The position numbers were made by a program, and so were the translations under genes. The notes below the pieces were generated by a model. The model was not told the origin of the DNA. It saw nothing but the letters and a program-made list of their open reading frames with translations, and did not search any database. A stretch of DNA of 64,000 bases from Alitta virens (Eukaryota > Annelida > Polychaeta > Phyllodocida > Nereididae): positions 58,133,829 through 58,197,828 of the forward strand of contig OW028573.1 in NCBI GenBank assembly GCA_932294295.1, read 5' to 3'. Positions 49,324 through 61,587 of this stretch are shown here, in pieces (within the stretch, counting starts at the first letter, position 1; each line of letters opens with the position of its first letter).

Positions 49324-52300
49324 CACAGTAACAATGCAGCCAGCCGTACATCATTACTTCAAGTACATCTCACGATCGACAGAGCTCACAGCATGTTAAA
49401 GAGCAAAGTGGTATATGGAGTAGCATTTTCCACTTCATCATAAACTAAGTACAGGTGTATACATATGCTAGGAATAACTATACTCAAGTTATTCAGAGAT
49501 CATATAGTTTAGTATCACATATATCATAAAATACATTTAAGACTAACCCTCTCGTCAACAGAGTGGAGAATAGCTAAGTAAAACGAGAATACTGTAAGTA
49601 GGTTAATAAGGCAAGTTATAATATACACGCTCTGCAATTCAACAGAACTGTGAAAGGGATAAAAACGTCGTTACGGAATGAAATTCACTACCACACCAGA
49701 AGCTGTCTGATCTTCCCACCTTCCTCAAATTACATTCCAGTCAACTAATTAATGCAGTTATTTCACACCAGTTTTCAAATTTGTTCTAGCATTAACCCCC
49801 TGGGCACCACGTGAGGAAACTGGTTAGCTTTGTTAGTGCCTAACTTTCAATGCTTTAAGATTCGATAGATAGATAGATAATTTATGTTTGCCATACGACA
49901 TACATATACATGATTTCAAAAACAAAAAAGAATAAACACGATATATTAGAAATTGGCAAGGATGCCTAGTAACAAAAAAGTGGAGGTAATGTTTGCTGTT
50001 GCTCTTAAGCCACTCCAGCTGTTTTGCCAGTCATACACTGTAGTACTGTATATTTGGTCGACCATGGCCAGTACTGCATCCGTTTGTTAGTATTTTGTCA
50101 TTGAAATAGAGGCACCGCCATCTTGTCATCAACAAACACACACAGTTTGCCTATGAGACATTCAGTAGAGACCCCATAATTCCAAATCGGACAGACCTTT
50201 ATTTTACAAATCCTTTATGTAGTGAGGTCTTACCTATTCCTCTCTTATTACAGTGTTGACTTGCACTCCGCACATGCAACTCAAAGGATGTAATGGCGGA
50301 GGATCAGAGTAACTTCATTTGGAGCAGAAACATGCACAGCTGCTGCTGCAGATCATCTTGTCCGCATCAGGCATCACAGCATCAACGTGCACTCCGTGCT
50401 CTCTGCAGCAGCAGCATCAAGGTACATCTATAGCATCAGATGTTCAACTGATGTTGGCATGCACAGCTAGCTACCAGCTGAACACGACCCTTTACCATAT
50501 AAGTATGCGCATAAAGAATGGTATATTGGGCAATATATATGGATGACACTTCAGGTGCATTAATTTGGCGTTTGGTTCATCCGTTTTTATCGAGCATCTG
50601 ATCAAAACACATGCTGTTATATAATAGGAAATTTTGGTTCATCCTTAAGCAACTTGTTGCTTCTCCAAACAATGTTCAGTTGTTTTCAAAGTCTTAAATA
50701 TCGATGGTCAGCTGTAATTAAGCCCTGCTAGGACCTATAGTAACTGTTCCTTTGGCTCGAAAAATTCACTTTAGCACAGTACCAAAGGAATAATGTTGCT
50801 GATACTGAGGTAAGTGAGGTCCATCCATGACATTCAACACCTGAAGGGGACTATATGGCTACCCAGTCAAAGACAATCATTCCTCTCAGAAACCTGGCCC
50901 TACCCAACTCTTTTTTTTCCCACGCTGATAATGTTACTGTCATTTGCTTTGCTTATTTTATTTAGTTTACATTGTGACACATATGTCATGAATGACATCA
51001 ATTTGTCAAATAAAAGTATATTTATATATATAACGATTGTCACATCTCACACATGTCAGCCGTTCCCTTGCAGAAGACCTTTCTTGCATAATTAACGATC
51101 CCAACATCAAAATGAGGCGATCTCTTGATGTTTAATCTCCTTATCGCGACATTTCCAACTTCAAAAGTCAAGATATGTCGCTGAGTCTCTTGCAATTACA
51201 ACATATCACGAGATTTAGCCATGAATCATTTCTCAGGTGACACCCTGTAATAAGCTCTGTCACATTCTAAAAAATAAATAGCATTTCACCATCTGATATG
51301 TATTCCATACTTCCATATCATGTTCGTAACTAAACTTATCACCTGAAACTGCATCTTTTACAGGAGTATATATGTTACTAAAAAGTGTGATTCACTCAGT
51401 GACATCATTCTTAGTCACAAGAAGCCTTTGAAAAATGGCAACAAAATCTATACAGCCTGAAGATTAATCTGACACATAGAAGTCGGAATTTCGGGACACT
51501 GCCATGGGGTCTCCTTATGACAAATACGTCTTGCAGAGTTTCTAAGAAAAACGTGGGATGTAGACTCTATTCCTCAAGCTGTCAGCTTTAAACTAGAAGA
51601 GAAATGTACCACTTTGATTAAGATTTTTGTGTGTTTTTATATTTTATATTTGGTCCCAAGAACCATTCCAGACTACGATGCTATAAGGCTTAAGTACAAA
51701 GAAAAGAGGACAACGGTCACACCTATACTTAAGACTTCCAAAAGCAAATTTATCTTTTCCACATATATGCCAGATTCTGGGGACCCAGAGACCACGAATT
51801 TCCCTCAAATTTCCTGGCTGGGCTTGAGAGGGCTGGTGCCATTCGGTGTTCCAAACAGTGTCATGCAGGGCAATTACATGCGCACTGCTGACAGCTCCCG
51901 TGAAACCAGCCCCCAAAAAAACGCCTGATATTTGACTTGTGATGACGTCATCAGTGACCTCTTGGCATGACCATACAAGCGGGTCGACGCCAGGCCATTA
52001 CGTGTTATTATATCTGCGGGAAAGAGAGGAGGTGCTCCTATAACAGCTCACTGGGTGACGAACGGTTTGTCCCTGGTTGGAGCGTGCACTTGATTTGAGG
52101 CAGATCACGTCAGACATGTCATCGTGTGTTGTCAAGGTCATTATGTCACAGCGTTTAATTATACACCACTGGAAACGACTATGATATATCTCTTGCAATA
52201 TGAATCGATCAGTCACTGCTATTCTCATACAGATTTACTCTCTCGTTATACCATTCTACTCTTGTCTACTCTTGTCTCCATGGTTATACATTATATTGTT

Positions 52301-52586
52301 GCACAAACCTTCATATAGTACACCCTCTTTTTCATTTCACTCCTATATAAACTAAGTCTAAATCATACAAAGAAAAACACAATCCAAGGATTCCAGAGGT
52401 ATAAACGAGCACTTATGAAATTCCTTTTTTTTTTTTTACAAGGCCCAAAGAGAACAATACTTCTTTCATCAGTAATGAAATACATTGCTTCGAGTTCTTT
52501 GCATACAATGGCAGCAATCAGACAAATGCAAAGTCGTGATGCAGACTGTTTTGAGACGGATATGTTTGATCTTATGAAAGTATGAG

Positions 52587-52680
52587 CATGGAGTCACTAG
52601 AGACTCCGTGGTATAAGAAATCTTGAGGTGTGACCCTCAATCACACCTCTCCGAATGAGAGGGTCTGGTCTGACCGATAT
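52587..52680. repeat. Cluster of adjacent short hairpins
   Basis: CATGGAGTC pairs with GACTCCGTG (one wobble). It is followed by GAGGTGTGA pairing with TCACACCTC, then CTCTCCGAATGAGAG and GGTCTGGTCTGACC style short inverted repeats. Such packing can indicate a structured RNA or the inside of a small mobile element; no flanking boundary was found. Confidence 0.45.
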
Positions 52681-54958
52681 GAATAAATCTCCTGCGTCAA
52701 GACTGACCCTCACTAATAAGGCCACTTGGTTATTAAGGTTGCTTTGGCCGGGGACAATGGCTGACATCATTAGCAAGAACTTCTTTATGCAACAAAGTGT
52801 TTGCATGACAATAATGATATTTTACCACCCGTATCACAGTAAATTAATCTATGATTTCCCTTTAGCAGACATCTGGTAGACATGTAGCTTATTAATTATT
52901 TATAAAATTTACTAACAGAAGAAGATCACCATGTAGAAATTACATTTTCTGAGTGTAATCCTCTTAAAAAAATTATACAAAATACAAGAAATATTAGACA
53001 TGGACACATGTGTTCTAATAAGAGTATATGGAGCATCACTGTCTAACTTTACCCATGGGGCTTTAAATGTGTAATACGGTGTGGACTCCAAGCCGTATCA
53101 TATCATCATTACGTCTGCCTCTGGCAGCTGATAATATATAAACTGGCTAAGCTTCAGACCTATTATTTTTGTATGTTACCAATGCACACACCCCAGCAGT
53201 GCCAAGCGGGTCATCTATCAACTGATTGACGTCATACATGCAAACTTACGTTGACAATGGAGAGAGGTTATGCAATACAGACCTCATTCAGTCCATATTT
53301 GCGCATACGATCTTGCCCCACACAGGAATTTACCCAACAACATTTTCCTGAGACTCCCAACTTGCGCCATATGCCATGCAGCTGTGCTATTCATGAACGT
53401 CACTGGTGCTGCAGTTCATCGTTATGTTGAATTATATGTCTATGTCTACGAGCTTGGTCATCTTATATGACCAGCTGCCAAATTTCTTTTCTCTTTGAAA
53501 ATAAATATTCCAGCAACATAACCACACCATGTGACACATTCACTCCATTACGATGCCAAAGGCTATCTGGGAAGGAACTTCCAAGTTAATGTCTGATCAG
53601 TGCGATCGCCATCTAGCTGGGATGTAGCTCACGAAGAGTGCCCGGGCCGGGGATCGCACCCAAGACCTTCAACAGAGCTGGCCTATTACCGATGTCACAG
53701 TTTTCTCCTGTGTGTGCACTATAAATTAAACGTTTAATTTTCTAAAAAATCAAAACCATACTCAAGCCTAAAAAGATAGCATTGTAAAAGCCTATCTGAC
53801 ATAACTATGACTAAATCAAAACAGTTTAGCAATTAACAGGTTGTTTGACTAAATCCCTCATGATGTCACGGATGAAGCAGAAAACTTTGAAAGACTATTT
53901 TATGTAATTATTACAACGATAATAATTTCTTTATTTTTCCGTTGCATAAATAGAAACTTGCCATGACAGCTCTCCCACACATATAATGAGTAGGTCAGAC
54001 CTTAGTGATACCTCATCAAGAAATAAAGTAAACAGCTACTAACCACAGAACAAATTCATTTTCTCTTTCAAAACAAAAATGTCCACCATTATTACTATAC
54101 GCTCGCCAATACTTATCATGTCATAATATTCAAGTAACTGCCACGAAAGATGACGCGAGCTACTGTGAAGGAGTGACTGTCACGCGCTAGCCACGTGGAG
54201 CAACGACAATATGACGTCACGGCGACCTAAAGATTCTGCCATGCTTTTATCAAAAGGTCATTAGTCTCTCGTTTCTTTTTATCATTTCTATTATGTCAGA
54301 ATGACGTGATTTCACAAAATGCCATGGAAAAGACTTTCCCACTTCAGAGGTGACTCGCACGATGGAGCTTATTAACTTTTTCACCCTCACAATGGGACCA
54401 CTTAGGTCCTAATCAATGCAGCAACCATTCAATTAATCCACAGTCACATGAAGGCACAGAGAAACTGTTCAACCAGTCAGTGTGTTCTGAAAAGCTTTCT
54501 TTAAATATAACGTCAATTTCTCTACTCTAAAATCGGACATAAATTCACCGTCTCCTTTTCATTGCAACTGTGTGCAGACATCCATTCCGGCAAATCGCCA
54601 GCAAGGTCACCTAGAATTAAGCAGGAGAAATCGGCTTCAGAGATCTCACTCAATGATAACTGAAGACCTGCCAAGAATTCCCTATTATTTCCCTCCCGAT
54701 TTGAGTCGACATTTAAAGCCAGGATGAGCCGCTTTAAGAAAATTAACTTTGCAGAAGGCTGGAGCATTTTTGCAAAAGCTGATTTGAAAATAATAAGAAT
54801 GAAGAGATATTACAGAATAAGGATGTTTGGCTGAGGTGCCTCCATCAAAATGTAATCAAACATGATCAACTGAAGCGTGCAACTGCTACAGCAATCTCAG
54901 ACAGCAGACACCTCATACGATTAGCGTACTTTAATAACCGCACCTGGTCAAATCATCC

Positions 54959-54994
54959 AACCTTGGCCTTTTTTTGTTTTTTTCATTAGACCTA
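54959..54994. repeat. Short repeat shared with 56979-57012
   Basis: The segment starting AACCTTGGCC, continuing with a T-rich run and ending CATTAGACCTA is found in both places in the same orientation with only T-run length changes. Flanks differ, so they are fragments of one dispersed repeat or a shared insertion. Confidence 0.7.
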
Positions 54995-57159
54995 ATATCT
55001 CTGCACCTGACACTAAATAATGACATGATTTTCGTCATTATCAAGATTAACCATTACCATATACTTATCACCAATTATCTCTTCCGTGCATGAGCTCTAA
55101 TGACACCCAGACACCTCCGCCTGACCTGTGGTTACCTGTGGTCACCAGTGGTTACCTGTGGTCACCTGTGGTCAGATAAATCACTCACCTGCTCACGTTA
55201 ATAAAGCGTTAGACAGGCAGAACTACGTAATGCACACGTGATTCCAATAAATTGAGCGTCCACAGAATTTGTCTTTACTCGTTGTACATACATAATGCAA
55301 GAATATGCATCTCTATCCAGGCAACGAAATTACAATCAAATCTAAAAAAAAAAGTGCATAGATATCCCCAACAAACCTCAGCAGGCCCATATTATATTCC
55401 CAAGTACAGTGTTATAACTGCAGACTTGCCTAACGAGTACACAGTGCTCAAGTCTGTCAGAATATATCAATTTTCCTGTCAACCAAATCCTGCCCTCCTA
55501 GAAGTTCTCCCTTCCTGGCAACAACAGAGAAAACCTGGCTTCGAGGCTGGGCTAATAGAGCATGTCCATGCCAGATGGCTCTACTTGCTGGACATTTTGG
55601 GGAGAGCAAGTTGACAGATGAAAAAAAAATCAACAACCCACCCCCCCCCCCCCCCTGCCCCAGACTAATGCAGAACTAAAAGTACTCAGTACTAGGTCTT
55701 TCACACAGGGCATAATTGCATACTGTATAATGATAGTATCATTACAGTAGTTTTCTGGCGCAAATATGGAATACTATATCACTATTATCACAATTATATA
55801 ATTATATAATTATTACATTTTAATGATAGTGACAAACAGTAGACATAATTTACAATATTTATTTGTACTACACACAATTACACCTGGCATTGATTGAACG
55901 CGAAAATAAACACATGACTTGTCAGTTCTGTTAATCAATCGTATGATATGACAATTCTCCATTAACAAAACTAGCGACAAATATAAGCAGCCATATCATC
56001 ATTTCCTTTTTCCGTAATCTACAGCACCATCTTTTCACACATAGGTCTATACAAATGCACGATGCAACATGGTGGCTATTTTTCTGATATATGAAGTCTG
56101 CGCATGCCTGCTAATCCCATCAACCAAAAGCAAGGGATGCAGAGCTAGCATCCGTCCTTTGTTAGAGACATTGTTGCCTCATCATCCGCAATTATGCTAC
56201 AGCATCCAACTGACAGATGCTGAATGAAGACAGGAAAGACGTTATCACGGCCCCCAAATTGCCTGCCTAACGTTCCTGACGTCATGACGTCACAGCGTCT
56301 AACGTGAGCATCCTCTAACAATGGCTATAGTGCCAATGTAACTATACTCGACAGTTTATATCATAATATAAATGCACCATGACTTCTTACTCTTGGTCCT
56401 ATCTCACAGTTATAGTTTTAGCCAGAACAATATTTTACCAATAAATGCGAGCCTAATCCGCAACACTACAGCATAGAAGAGATAGCAGGCAAATACACAA
56501 ACGAAATCACACTTGCTAGTTTCTTGTTTCATGTCATGAGCATAAATCAGATTTATGAGTCATTCGACATTATTCTAAATAGAGACACGTTTTTCTGCAT
56601 CCATGATACGTTTAATGCTCACAATATGGGAATATATATTCCATGCATTACATCTAAGCAATCAAATCACATTAGCGGCTCTGTGGCAAAGTACATCCCA
56701 TTGAAATAAATGCTTTTCAGCCCATTCATACAAGGTGGGCCTTCATCATGGCCAATTTGGCAATACTATCCGCAGATATGACACGCGAAGAAAAACATCA
56801 CACAAAAGAGAGAAAAGAGCCAGAATTTCACAGCATCACTCTTTAAAGTTTCATCAATTATTAATTTGAGATACAGCAAAGAATGAAGAAGAGCTCACAT
56901 GGGAATGCACTCAATTGTCTCGCTGATGTAAAATTCAGGCAATGTATTCGCAACAAGCCTTTCTCATAAACAGCATGCAACCTTGGCCTTTTTGTTTTTT
57001 TCATTAGACCTACGAGACTATTCTCTTCCCACTTAGAGTGTAATGTTTTCTTTAAGAAGTACAAATATACTTCCACCATATCCATGACAATCATTAACAG
57101 AACAAAGAACAACAGTACACCCTAGTGGTATAGTAATGCCTTACAAGCAAACTGGACAC

Positions 57160-57400
57160 CAATCCCTGTATCTTTTCTTGCGTATTTCGCTGTATCTTTG
57201 GTTGTCTCTCTCACCTGAACTAGAATTCTACCCAACCTGTTGCATTCTATCAAAGTCCCTAAACAGCTAAATACAAAGAACAGAAAACTTTAGTTTACAG
57301 GTAGTGATGCCCATCAAGTAAGCTGTACAGCAGTCCCTGTATCTTTTGCTGTATCTTTCTGCTGTATCTTTTGCTGTCTTTCTCACTTTCCCTGTTGCTC
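57160..57400. repeat. Diverged local duplication with CTGTATCTTT motifs
   Basis: The blocks around 57160-57215 and 57315-57395 share CCCTGTATCTTTT, repeated GCTGTATCTTT and a TGTCTYTCTCAC end. They look like an old tandem duplication expanded by slippage. Confidence 0.55.
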
Positions 57401-59272
57401 TGTCTCGTGTTCTATTGCTTTTCTCTCCCATAATCTTATTCCACAGAAAGTGTGCCAGGGGGTCATGCGAAAGCCAGTCAGAGGGAAGGAAGGAGGTATA
57501 GGGAGAGCCTGGCATTGATTTGCCATCAGCTAAGCAACCTGGATGTTGTGATGTATCAGGAAGAGGATGCAGGCCTAATGGTGTTTGGCATCGACATATG
57601 ACCCATGTCAGCACTCTGGCCAATCAGACACTGGCTAAAAGAGCACATGGGCCTTGTCAGAGTATATCAGAAAGCCATTGAGTCGGTCCTCCACCCCTCT
57701 CCTCTTTTCTATTTTCTCTACACTCCCCTGGCAGTGCACTTCCTTGGAAGTACACTCTGCTCACTTCTGGTGCGGACAAAGACACTTCCTATCTATTGCT
57801 ACAATAAGCTTATCTAAGCTATAAGTAATCTGAAGGTCGCAACAAGCACTTGGCCATGGCAGGCGAAGGTAAAGGCTGTGATTAGACGAACAAATCATTC
57901 AGAAAACCATCGACCTATTTGGGTTGGAACCAATCATTGCATGTTGGGAGTTGTGGAGATGCACTGCTGGACGACTATAGATTTTTTTAATTGATTCGTG
58001 GCAACAGGCGATAATAATAATCCCTTGAAAGTTACCAATAGAGAGGTGTCTCAGGTCTGTCAGTGGATGTAATTGTAGAGTTGGCGAAAGTGTACTTTTT
58101 GCAATGAAACATTTCATCTGGCTTGGTCAATTGGGAGTTAAAAAAGACCTGTGTATATTAAAAGAAAAATTATAACTAACTGGAATTTTATCACACACCA
58201 CCATGCACATGACTCACAACACACAGTTCGGAACCTCAACCAGCATATACACTTCTGTAAACTGCTGTGAACTCACTCTTCTGACTGTTCAATTTAGGAC
58301 CCAGTCACAGTGAGGCACATGTGTACATCCACAGTTTAACGATGTCAATTATCAAGCAAAAAGTGACAGGTATTAAATATCAGCAACTAAAACTTCTTAC
58401 GTTTCCGTCACCTTTTCCTTTCTGCAGATAAAGAACCAGAAAAACAGATAAAAAAAACTTCTGTGACAAAAAAGTAAAAACAACATATTTACTATCATTG
58501 CTATTGAACTGCAGCGCTTGCAAAAAGTATGTGAGATAGAAAGCCATCGGTTTCATTGTATATTGTAGCAATTCCTTGCAGTATTTACACTCAAACTGAC
58601 TCAATCCACAAATGTAAGCAACGGTTTGTAGCAGACTACGTTTTAATTAACATGTTTCGAAATATTTTGAGTTTGTTGTGAGGCCTTGGTTCTGCAGAGA
58701 ATAGACTAAACACAGCTGGTGAGCGTGGGCTGGCCTATTTCACTGGGTGATTAAATGCTTACCACGTGAAAATACAAATTACAGAGAGAAGCCTAGGAAC
58801 ATGTGCAGAACACACACATCCACAGAATTTTTACTTTGATTAACAGTCATTTGGGAGCAATAAGAGCCTCTGTTAAGTCTATATGACTGAGAACCTGGTG
58901 AAAAAGATTCTGTTTTGTCTCTGGTTATTTTGGAATGGGGAGATAAAACATAGTTGGTTTACAAAGAAACTCCAGAAGGGACAGGTTCTTGATATGTCCT
59001 ATCATTTTGCGTATGATGTATATTCACTTAATCTGACTGTAAGGCATGTTTGAAAATGGTGATAAACATGCAGGAATATTTGAATGAATTAATGAATGAA
59101 GTTACGTGGAAAGAAAAGACAGGACGATGCCCCATCTGGAGACAGACATGCAGACAGTCTAACGAAACGACAGAACAACACCGAACTGGCGTTGCTTCAA
59201 GCAACAATGTGCAATATTCGGCACCTAAATTGTAATAGCCAATCAGCATGCACACAGGGCATCACATGACAG

Positions 59273-59410
59273 GACCAATAAATCCTGATATTGGCAGGCA
59301 ATATATTGGTCATGTGAAAGTGAAAGTGATATTGGTAGGCAATATTGGTCATGTGAAAGTGATATTGGTAGACAATATTGGTCATGTGAAAGTGACCAAT
59401 AAATCCTGAG
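59273..59410. repeat. Tandem 33- to 39-bp repeat with matching borders
   Basis: A unit containing ATATTGG, CAATATTGGTCATGTG and AAAGTG is present three times between two copies of GACCAATAAATCCTGA (59273 and 59395). The identical borders suggest unequal crossing-over or slippage within a larger repeat. It directly abuts copy 2 of the dispersed repeat. Confidence 0.85.
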
Positions 59411-59440
59411 TGGACACCACTGGCTAAGTGGCTGTCTACG

Positions 59441-59780
59441 CAAGTCAACTGCTCGCGCCACCTATAGTCTTTAATTAAATGGGCGAGCGTGCAGCGAACG
59501 TCTACAGAATCTCATTGTCAACAACTCCCCAAAAATCCCGCACAACTAACCCTGCCACCTTTGACCTAAGGTCCTCGATTCAAACTTGCTCTATATTATA
59601 CAAAGAATACAAATCCGCCACAATTAGGATATCAGACGCTCTTTGCAAAGCAATCTGGAGCAGCGATTATTGAGCTAATTTGTTCGGTCAGCAATAAGTT
59701 GTAAGTGTGCGTAGCGATACCGTAAATGTAGGTTAATTGAGTTTCAGGGACCCTGAAAATTCAAGGGTCCAGAGCAGAGA
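59441..59780. repeat. Dispersed repeat, copy 2
   Basis: Same orientation and nearly the same length as 21905-22242, from CAAGTCAACTGC to GAGCAGAGA. Its 3' part is the better conserved. CCTGAAAATTCAAGG near the end can form a small hairpin. Confidence 0.8.
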
Positions 59781-60936
59781 CATCATGAGTGGACCACTCA
59801 TGGTCTAAATATGATTGCAAAGAACTGCCCACAAGGAAATATGATAATATCTACATTTACATCCCATCACGTGTATATTATAAGGATGGAAGAGCATCTT
59901 GACCTGCTGCTGGAGCCCACAGCCATGTGTGCTTGATTGGCAGCTGGCCTGGGGCAAAAGCCACGAACTTAGTCATTGGCAACAAAGAGCACCACGAGAA
60001 TGACATGCCAGTCAAGAGCCTTGCCTAATTGCTTGCTTGGCTTGTCACTTGGGTTTTTCTGGCTTGTTCGCTTGCTTATTCGCTTCCTTTTTTGTTTGTT
60101 TATTCCAATGCTACCTTACTTGCTTTTTTGTTAGTTATTACCCTAAATGGTTGCAGTACGTTGTCTATGATTACATATCTATTTGCACCAATGGTCGCCT
60201 TTCTCTAAAGCTCAGTCTTAAAATTTTTGCCAGGCTTTGCAATGCATTTATACAATACACATCATACTTCATCTTATTAGTGTTTAAAGTAACTGTAAAG
60301 TCAAAGCTAGTATTCAATACCAGTCTTCCACAGACTTAGCACCACGCAGTTTGAAGAAGACCTAAACAATCCACGGTTACTGGCAGGCTTATTACTGACA
60401 ACCCATGGCCAAGAGTGGAGCATTTCACAGATTCCACTGCTCTGGCCTATTATAACTTTATTACTTGCCCTAGCAGAGCAAAACTTGCGGCAGTGACAGG
60501 CATAAGAGGTGCACTGACGTTAAATTGATGGATGAGGAGGAAGATGTATGTGGGAACTAGCACACCATCATTTGCAGGTGGACATTCTATTGCCAGTATT
60601 TTCTGAGCTTCAGACGCAGGTTGCGTGGTCAGGCGCCATTTTCCAGGTTGCTAGGAAACCAACAGGAAGCAGGAATTGCGCATGTCAATTGGAATCTGCC
60701 TCATCCGAAGCAGAGCATCAGCCAGGTGACCGTCCTTGCTTGTTTTTGGCTTCCTTCCTATTGTAAATCCAGAGGTCAACAGGTGATGTCTGACACTCGC
60801 CAGCCTCCAACTCTGATATATGGTGTGTCAGTGCACTTGATTGCTGCTGTGTCACCGACGTTCGAAAATAGAACACACAAATTGTACTTGCCATGATAGA
60901 ATATTAATGACTTTGTAATTGCATAGACTAAAGCTT

Positions 60937-60958
60937 GATATATCATGCATGATATATC
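60937..60958. repeat. Perfect 22-bp palindrome
   Basis: GATATATCATG is followed at once by its reverse complement. A diverged inverted partner with AGATATACCAT lies about 25 bp further on, together with a TTGGAGAAA/TTTCTCC inverted pair. Confidence 0.85.
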
Positions 60959-61507
60959 TTGGAGAAATTGGACCTTATTTCTCCGAGATATACCATACAT
61001 GAAATATTTCCAATTATAGTTCCTCTCTTGTTGTACAACAAAATATTTACAGTACTATTTACTTCGCCTGAGATGTTTAGTTAATTCCACAGAATGGCTT
61101 TTAAAGCTCTGGTTCAATATTAACAATGTTTGGCTAGTGAATTCTTGATGAAATCGTTCCGACAGTCATAAAACTTTACTTCTGTGGTCGTTTCGAATCC
61201 GTCATTCGAACAAAAAAAAAACGAACAAAAACTGGTATTATAGCGTGCAAACATACACATTGTACAACTTCTCATGAAAAGTTAATGCTGGAGGACTTTT
61301 ATTGTTTTTCTGATATTTGAGAAGTTGAGAATTGACGTCACTGGATTGCAAGATAATTAGCATAAGAATAGCTGGTGACCTCTCTCTCATACAATTTCAG
61401 AGAAATTATAGTGAAACCTCGCCATTCAGACTTGTCACTTTCGGTGCAAATTAATGATCTTTACAATGGCAAGGATACATTTGGTTCCAAATAAGGGTGG
61501 TCTTGTT

Positions 61508-61587
61508 GGTGAGGTAGTCTTAATGGTGAGGTAGTCTTAATGGTGAGGTGGTATTAATAGTGAGGTGGTCTTAATGGTGAGATGGTC
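61508..61587. repeat. 17-bp minisatellite, about 4.6 copies
   Basis: The unit GGTGAGGTAGTCTTAAT is repeated with point changes (GGTGAGGTGGTATTAAT and similar). Confidence 0.88.

Noticed and set aside
53580..53720. Possible further tRNA-like sequence around GGATCGCACCC
   Set aside because: Only a B-box-like word is seen, with no convincing A box at the right spacing or tRNA fold.
54522..54767. 82-codon minus-strand frame with an amphipathic look
   Set aside because: No family match and no splice or start evidence; length is within chance.
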